In this document: piece after piece, positions 5,252-7,990 of the stretch
Layout of the letters: the number at the start of each line of letters is the position of its first letter
Position numbering within the stretch: the stretch's first letter is position 1
Origin: OMOG01 sp041485845
GTDB taxonomy: Bacteria; Acidobacteriota; Terriglobia; Bryobacterales; Bryobacteraceae
Direction of reading: 5' to 3'
DNA: 7,990 bases
Assembly: GCA_041485845.1 (NCBI GenBank)
Contig: JBGPKH010000416.1
Span: forward strand, 1 to 7,990
Made by a program: the position numbers and the translations under genes
Notes under the pieces: generated by a model
Database searches by the model: none
Told to the model about the DNA's origin: nothing
What the model saw: only the letters and a program-made list of their open reading frames with translations

Positions 5252-7408
5252 CTACTGCACCGTCAAGGTAAGCGGCGTGGTATGCATGAACGTGCCGTTC
5301 TTGCCGGTAATCGTCAGGTTGTAAGTTCCCGGACTCGCGGGCCTATTCGCGCTGATCTTCAGGATCGAGTTGACGCCCGCGCTTACCGGATTTGCCGTAA
5401 AACTGGCGCTGGTTTTCGTCGGAAGGCCGGAGATGCTCAGCGTTACCGAGCTGCTGCCACCTAGCGCCGTCGTGTTCACCGTCACGGACCCGCTCGACCC
5501 GCGGCTGATGGTCAGTGACGGCGCCGAAGTCGAAAGCGTAAAGTCCGCCGCCGTCCCGTTTACGGTCACGCTCACCGTGGTCGTGTGCGTAAGACTCGAG
5601 CTGGTGCCGGTTACGGTAACGGTGTAAGTTCCCGGCGTGGTCGTGGGGGCGGGAGTCACGGTAAGAGTAGAGTTCCCGGGGCCGGTCGAGGCCGGACTCA
5701 CCGTACATGTGGTAAAGGACGCAGGGCAGGTGGGGACCAGGCTCACGCTGCTACTAAACCCGTTGATGGCAGTCACCGTCACGGTCGAAGTCCCCTGCTG
5801 GCCCTGGTTCAGCGTCAATGACGAGGGGCTCGCCGAGAGCGAGAAGTCCGGCGTCGGCGCCGCGCCGCAGTTGCCGAATATAAACGACCCGATGCGCGTA
5901 TACCAGCCGTAGGAAGAGCTGATTGGGTAGTACTCGGTGGCATACCAGAAGGTGCAGTCGTCGCTCGGGTCGATCCGCAGCGAGCTGTAATCGCCCCAGC
6001 GGGTGTAGCCCGTCTGCGAACCCGCGCCGGGTTGGAGCGTCGCCTCGCTTTGCATGGTCCCCAGGGTATCGCCCGGAGCCCGGCCCGTATAGCGGATCGC
6101 CGGAGAGGTGGCGCCGCTGGAAACGCTGTAACCGATCGCGATGTCGCCCGCCTGGTCCATGGCCGCGCTCCCCATCCACCGATAGTTGGAATCGGCGGGG
6201 GCGAACGTGCCTTGCTGATACAGGCTGAAAGATCCGCTGTTGGAGACCGGGGCGCGCATCTCGTACCACCGCACTCCGGTGGCCGAGCCGGCTGCGACGG
6301 AGTGGTTCACCACCATGGCTTCATGATCCGGAAACATACGGAATGCGAGCCGGTACATGAGACGGTCGCCGAGAGAATCGAGCAGCCTCGTGGTTCCCGG
6401 TTGCGGGATGCAGGTGCCGCCGCCGCAGGCTCGGGTGTAGCCTGCTGCCGTCATTCCCTGCATCGCGGTCAGGGTGGCCGTCGAATTGGAGAAGTCCGGC
6501 TTGATGGCGTACCCGCCGAGGCCGGACCCGCTGAGGTTGACGAAGTATCCCGGCGTTCCGTCGAGGGGCGGAGTCGCGCCATCCAAGTCGGCCGGCAAAT
6601 AGCTCGCGCTGCCGAGGACGTAGCAGAGGCCCGCCGGGCTGGCGACGCCGGCGATCATGCCCATGCGGTCGTAAGCGCAAATCTCGGCGCCGGCGAATGT
6701 GCTCCCGTTGGCGAACAGGTTGTAGCTCGCCAGATAGGCGCTGTTGGTCGCCGTGGGCCACACCCCGAATTTCGGGTAATCGTTCAGGTTGGACCCGAAG
6801 GCATAAGAGTAGAGGTTATACGCGCCGGTGGGATCCGCGGTCTGGGAAATCGCGATGCACTCGGCGTACGGGCTGGAGAGGCTGCCCAACTGGGTCATCA
6901 TCCAGCGGTCGGCCATTTTGTCGTATTGGACGACGGTGTCGCCTCCGTTATTGGCAGCGCACGCTCCGCCCAAGCCCGCCCACAGCGACCGGAGCGACTT
7001 CGGACCGAGGATCAGGACCCCGTTCTTGTTGTATATCGCGTAAGCCGCATTGACCGTCTCCATAATGTGATTGGGTCCGACCGCGATGTTGGTGTCCGGC
7101 GGAATATAACCGGCGGAGTAGATATTGATGCCATCGAAGTTGGTTCCCGTGGTGGCGTTGACCAGCGGCGCTCCCTGGGTCTGCAGCGCCGTATCCGGCC
7201 CGTTCCCGCCGCCCTGCGGCGACGGCGGGTGATGGATCACCGTCGGCCCATGGGTGAGGTCCGCGCTGCCACCGTGAATATCGGTGAGACGGGGCGACAC
7301 GATGTGGTTCGTCGGCTGGACCACGATGAGCGTCTGGGCCGGGGCCGCCAGGACCCCCAGCCACCACCCGGCCACGGCAAGAGTCGATGCAACCTGTAGA
7401 TTCTTCAA
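5252..7408 (-). CDS. Secreted 718-aa protein with two C-terminal Ig-like repeats
   Basis: The start is TTG at 7408, with a strong GGAGG (7419-7415) six bases upstream. An ATG at 7413-7411 in another frame stops after two codons. Residues 1-25 form a Sec signal peptide: Lys2, a hydrophobic stretch through AVAGWWLGVLA, then APA as a likely cleavage site before QT. Residues about 90-515 are a single globular region rich in Gly, Tyr, Trp and Asn, with many short beta-type strands (GYIPPDTNIAVGPNHIMETV, RWMGSAAMDQAGDIAIGYS), which I read as a probable beta-propeller-like domain. Two repeats follow, at 521-618 and 622-718. Each begins DFxLS, has alternating Thr/Val/Ser strands and a PGTYxxTxTG motif, and resembles bacterial Ig-like domains. 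No catalytic motif or sortase signal is visible. It probably acts outside the cell in adhesion or polymer binding. It converges on the ABC pseudogene with only 7 bases between. Confidence 0.88.
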   Translation of the reverse strand: MKNLQVASTLAVAGWWLGVLAAPAQTLIVVQPTNHIVSPRLTDIHGGSADLTHGPTVIHHPPSPQGGGNGPDTALQTQGAPLVNATTGTNFDGINIYSAGYIPPDTNIAVGPNHIMETVNAAYAIYNKNGVLILGPKSLRSLWAGLGGACAANNGGDTVVQYDKMADRWMMTQLGSLSSPYAECIAISQTADPTGAYNLYSYAFGSNLNDYPKFGVWPTATNSAYLASYNLFANGSTFAGAEICAYDRMGMIAGVASPAGLCYVLGSASYLPADLDGATPPLDGTPGYFVNLSGSGLGGYAIKPDFSNSTATLTAMQGMTAAGYTRACGGGTCIPQPGTTRLLDSLGDRLMYRLAFRMFPDHEAMVVNHSVAAGSATGVRWYEMRAPVSNSGSFSLYQQGTFAPADSNYRWMGSAAMDQAGDIAIGYSVSSGATSPAIRYTGRAPGDTLGTMQSEATLQPGAGSQTGYTRWGDYSSLRIDPSDDCTFWYATEYYPISSSYGWYTRIGSFIFGNCGAAPTPDFSLSASPSSLTLNQGQQGTSTVTVTAINGFSSSVSLVPTCPASFTTCTVSPASTGPGNSTLTVTPAPTTTPGTYTVTVTGTSSSLTHTTTVSVTVNGTAADFTLSTSAPSLTISRGSSGSVTVNTTALGGSSSVTLSISGLPTKTSASFTANPVSAGVNSILKISANRPASPGTYNLTITGKNGTFMHTTPLTLTVQ

Positions 7409-7480
7409 GTCATTCCTCCGGTCCCAAGGTTGGTGCCGTTACTACTGTAACCACATTGGATGTTGGAAAAAATACCTCCT

Positions 7481-7510
7481 TGGTTATAGATGGTTGGTTA
7501 TAGATGGTTG
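7481..7510. repeat. 14-bp tandem repeat in the typA / secreted-protein intergenic region
   Basis: TGGTTATAGATGGT occurs twice head to tail (7481-7494 and 7495-7508), followed by two bases of a third copy. Each copy contains TATAGA, so the duplication also duplicates a possible -10 box. A TTGGAA at 7463-7468 stands 16 bases before the first TATAGA. The repeat may be a recent slippage duplication or a pair of protein-binding sites. I could not define a convincing promoter for the secreted protein gene in this intergenic stretch. Confidence 0.65.
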
Positions 7511-7520
7511 CCCCGGCCCC

Positions 7521-7551
7521 TCGACCGCCATCCGGAATCGCCTGCTATCAT
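7521..7551 (+). promoter_or_regulatory. typA: Possible typA promoter
   Basis: TATCAT (7546-7551) lies within CTATCATAGG, identical to the element before lpxC. TCGACC at 7521-7526 stands 19 bases upstream as a poor -35. An alternative is TTGGAA/TATAGA at 7463-7490. The untranslated leader would be about 65 bases. Confidence 0.4.
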
Positions 7552-7624
7552 AGGTGCAGGGTGGAGAGCGGCCCGGCGCCCACCGCAAGAGCTTGCAGTC
7601 CTCCATCGCCGGGAACCTGAATTC

Positions 7625-7990
7625 ATGAAAACCAGCAACACCACCATTCGCAACATCGCCATCATCGCCCACGTCGACCATGGCAAGACCACCCTCGTGG
7701 ACGCCATGCTCAATCAGAGCGGCATCTTCGGCTCCCACGAAGAGCACGTCGACCGCGTCATGGATTCCAACGAGCTGGAACGCGAGCGCGGCATCACCAT
7801 CCTTGCCAAGATCACCGGCGTCCGTTACCACGGCGTCAAGATCAATATCGTCGACACGCCCGGCCACAGCGACTTTGGCGGCGAAGTGGAGCGCGCGCTC
7901 AAGCTGGTGGATGGCGTGATGCTCCTGGTGGACGCGAGCGAAGGTCCCTTGCCGCAAACCCGCTACGTCCTCATGAAGGCGCTGGAAGCG
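7625..7990 (+). CDS. typA: TypA/BipA ribosome-associated translational GTPase (5' 122 codons, runs off right edge)
   Basis: The ATG at 7625 opens a frame through the last base. Residues 15-23 (AHVDHGKTT) are the G1 P-loop. DSNELERERGITIL (47-60) is the switch I/G2 region with Thr58, and its MDSNELERERGIT wording is characteristic of TypA and unlike EF-G. DTPGHSDFGGEVER (77-90) is G3. LLVDASEGPLPQTRYVLMKA matches the TypA segment after it. TypA (BipA) binds the 70S ribosome near the EF-G site and helps ribosome assembly and stress adaptation. Family members are about 600 residues, so about a fifth is visible. A weak GGGAA lies rather far upstream of the ATG. The gene is divergent from the secreted protein gene and is a normal housekeeping gene. 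Confidence 0.95.
   Translation, partial: MKTSNTTIRNIAIIAHVDHGKTTLVDAMLNQSGIFGSHEEHVDRVMDSNELERERGITILAKITGVRYHGVKINIVDTPGHSDFGGEVERALKLVDGVMLLVDASEGPLPQTRYVLMKALEA

Noticed and set aside
6032..7399. A 455-aa plus-strand open frame opposite the secreted-protein gene.
   Set aside because: It is an Arg/Gly-rich shadow; the minus-strand frame has a signal peptide, a strong ribosome binding site and recognisable repeats.
1..7990. CRISPR arrays, tRNA or rRNA genes, complete insertion sequences.
   Set aside because: No regularly spaced repeats, no tRNA-like clover pattern or rRNA text, and no transposase were seen on either strand.

Overview
The window looks like chromosomal DNA of a GC-rich, Gram-negative bacterium. 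An lpxC gene implies a lipid A outer membrane. A large secreted protein with Ser/Thr-rich Ig-like repeats, the paired ATPases and the hairpin repeats are all of a style I associate with Acidobacteriota such as the Solibacter/Bryobacter group. That placement is inference from style, not from a search.

Left part (1-2850, all minus strand): an accessory island. Reading in the direction of transcription, it has an intact ParD-type antitoxin gene, then only the first 35 codons of a ParE-type toxin gene, then a two-gene ATPase cassette. A 39-bp near-perfect palindrome overlies a textbook sigma70 promoter (TTGACA, 17 bp, TATAAT) just beyond the broken parE. That promoter points into a 412-residue P-loop ATPase, whose ATG sits about where transcription should begin, so the mRNA is probably leaderless. 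One base after its stop codon a second, larger P-loop ATPase begins and runs off the left edge. The cassette appears to have been inserted into parE, or to have replaced its end.

Middle (2850-5250, plus strand): a short divergent control region with a palindromic parD operator, lpxC (lipid A synthesis), a double hairpin repeat, and the wreck of a MacB/LolD-type ABC transporter. In the wreck, the ATPase N-terminus is joined out of frame to a permease, followed by a nonsense codon, a 4-bp duplication and a further frameshift.

Right part (5250-7990): a convergent gene for a 718-residue exported protein with two C-terminal Ig-like repeats; then a divergent intergenic region with a 14-bp tandem repeat and a likely promoter; then the first 122 codons of the ribosome-associated GTPase TypA/BipA, cut by the right edge.

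The best candidate for something undescribed is the ATPase pair with its palindrome-covered, apparently leaderless promoter, lodged in a toxin-antitoxin locus. lpxC and typA are ordinary housekeeping genes.
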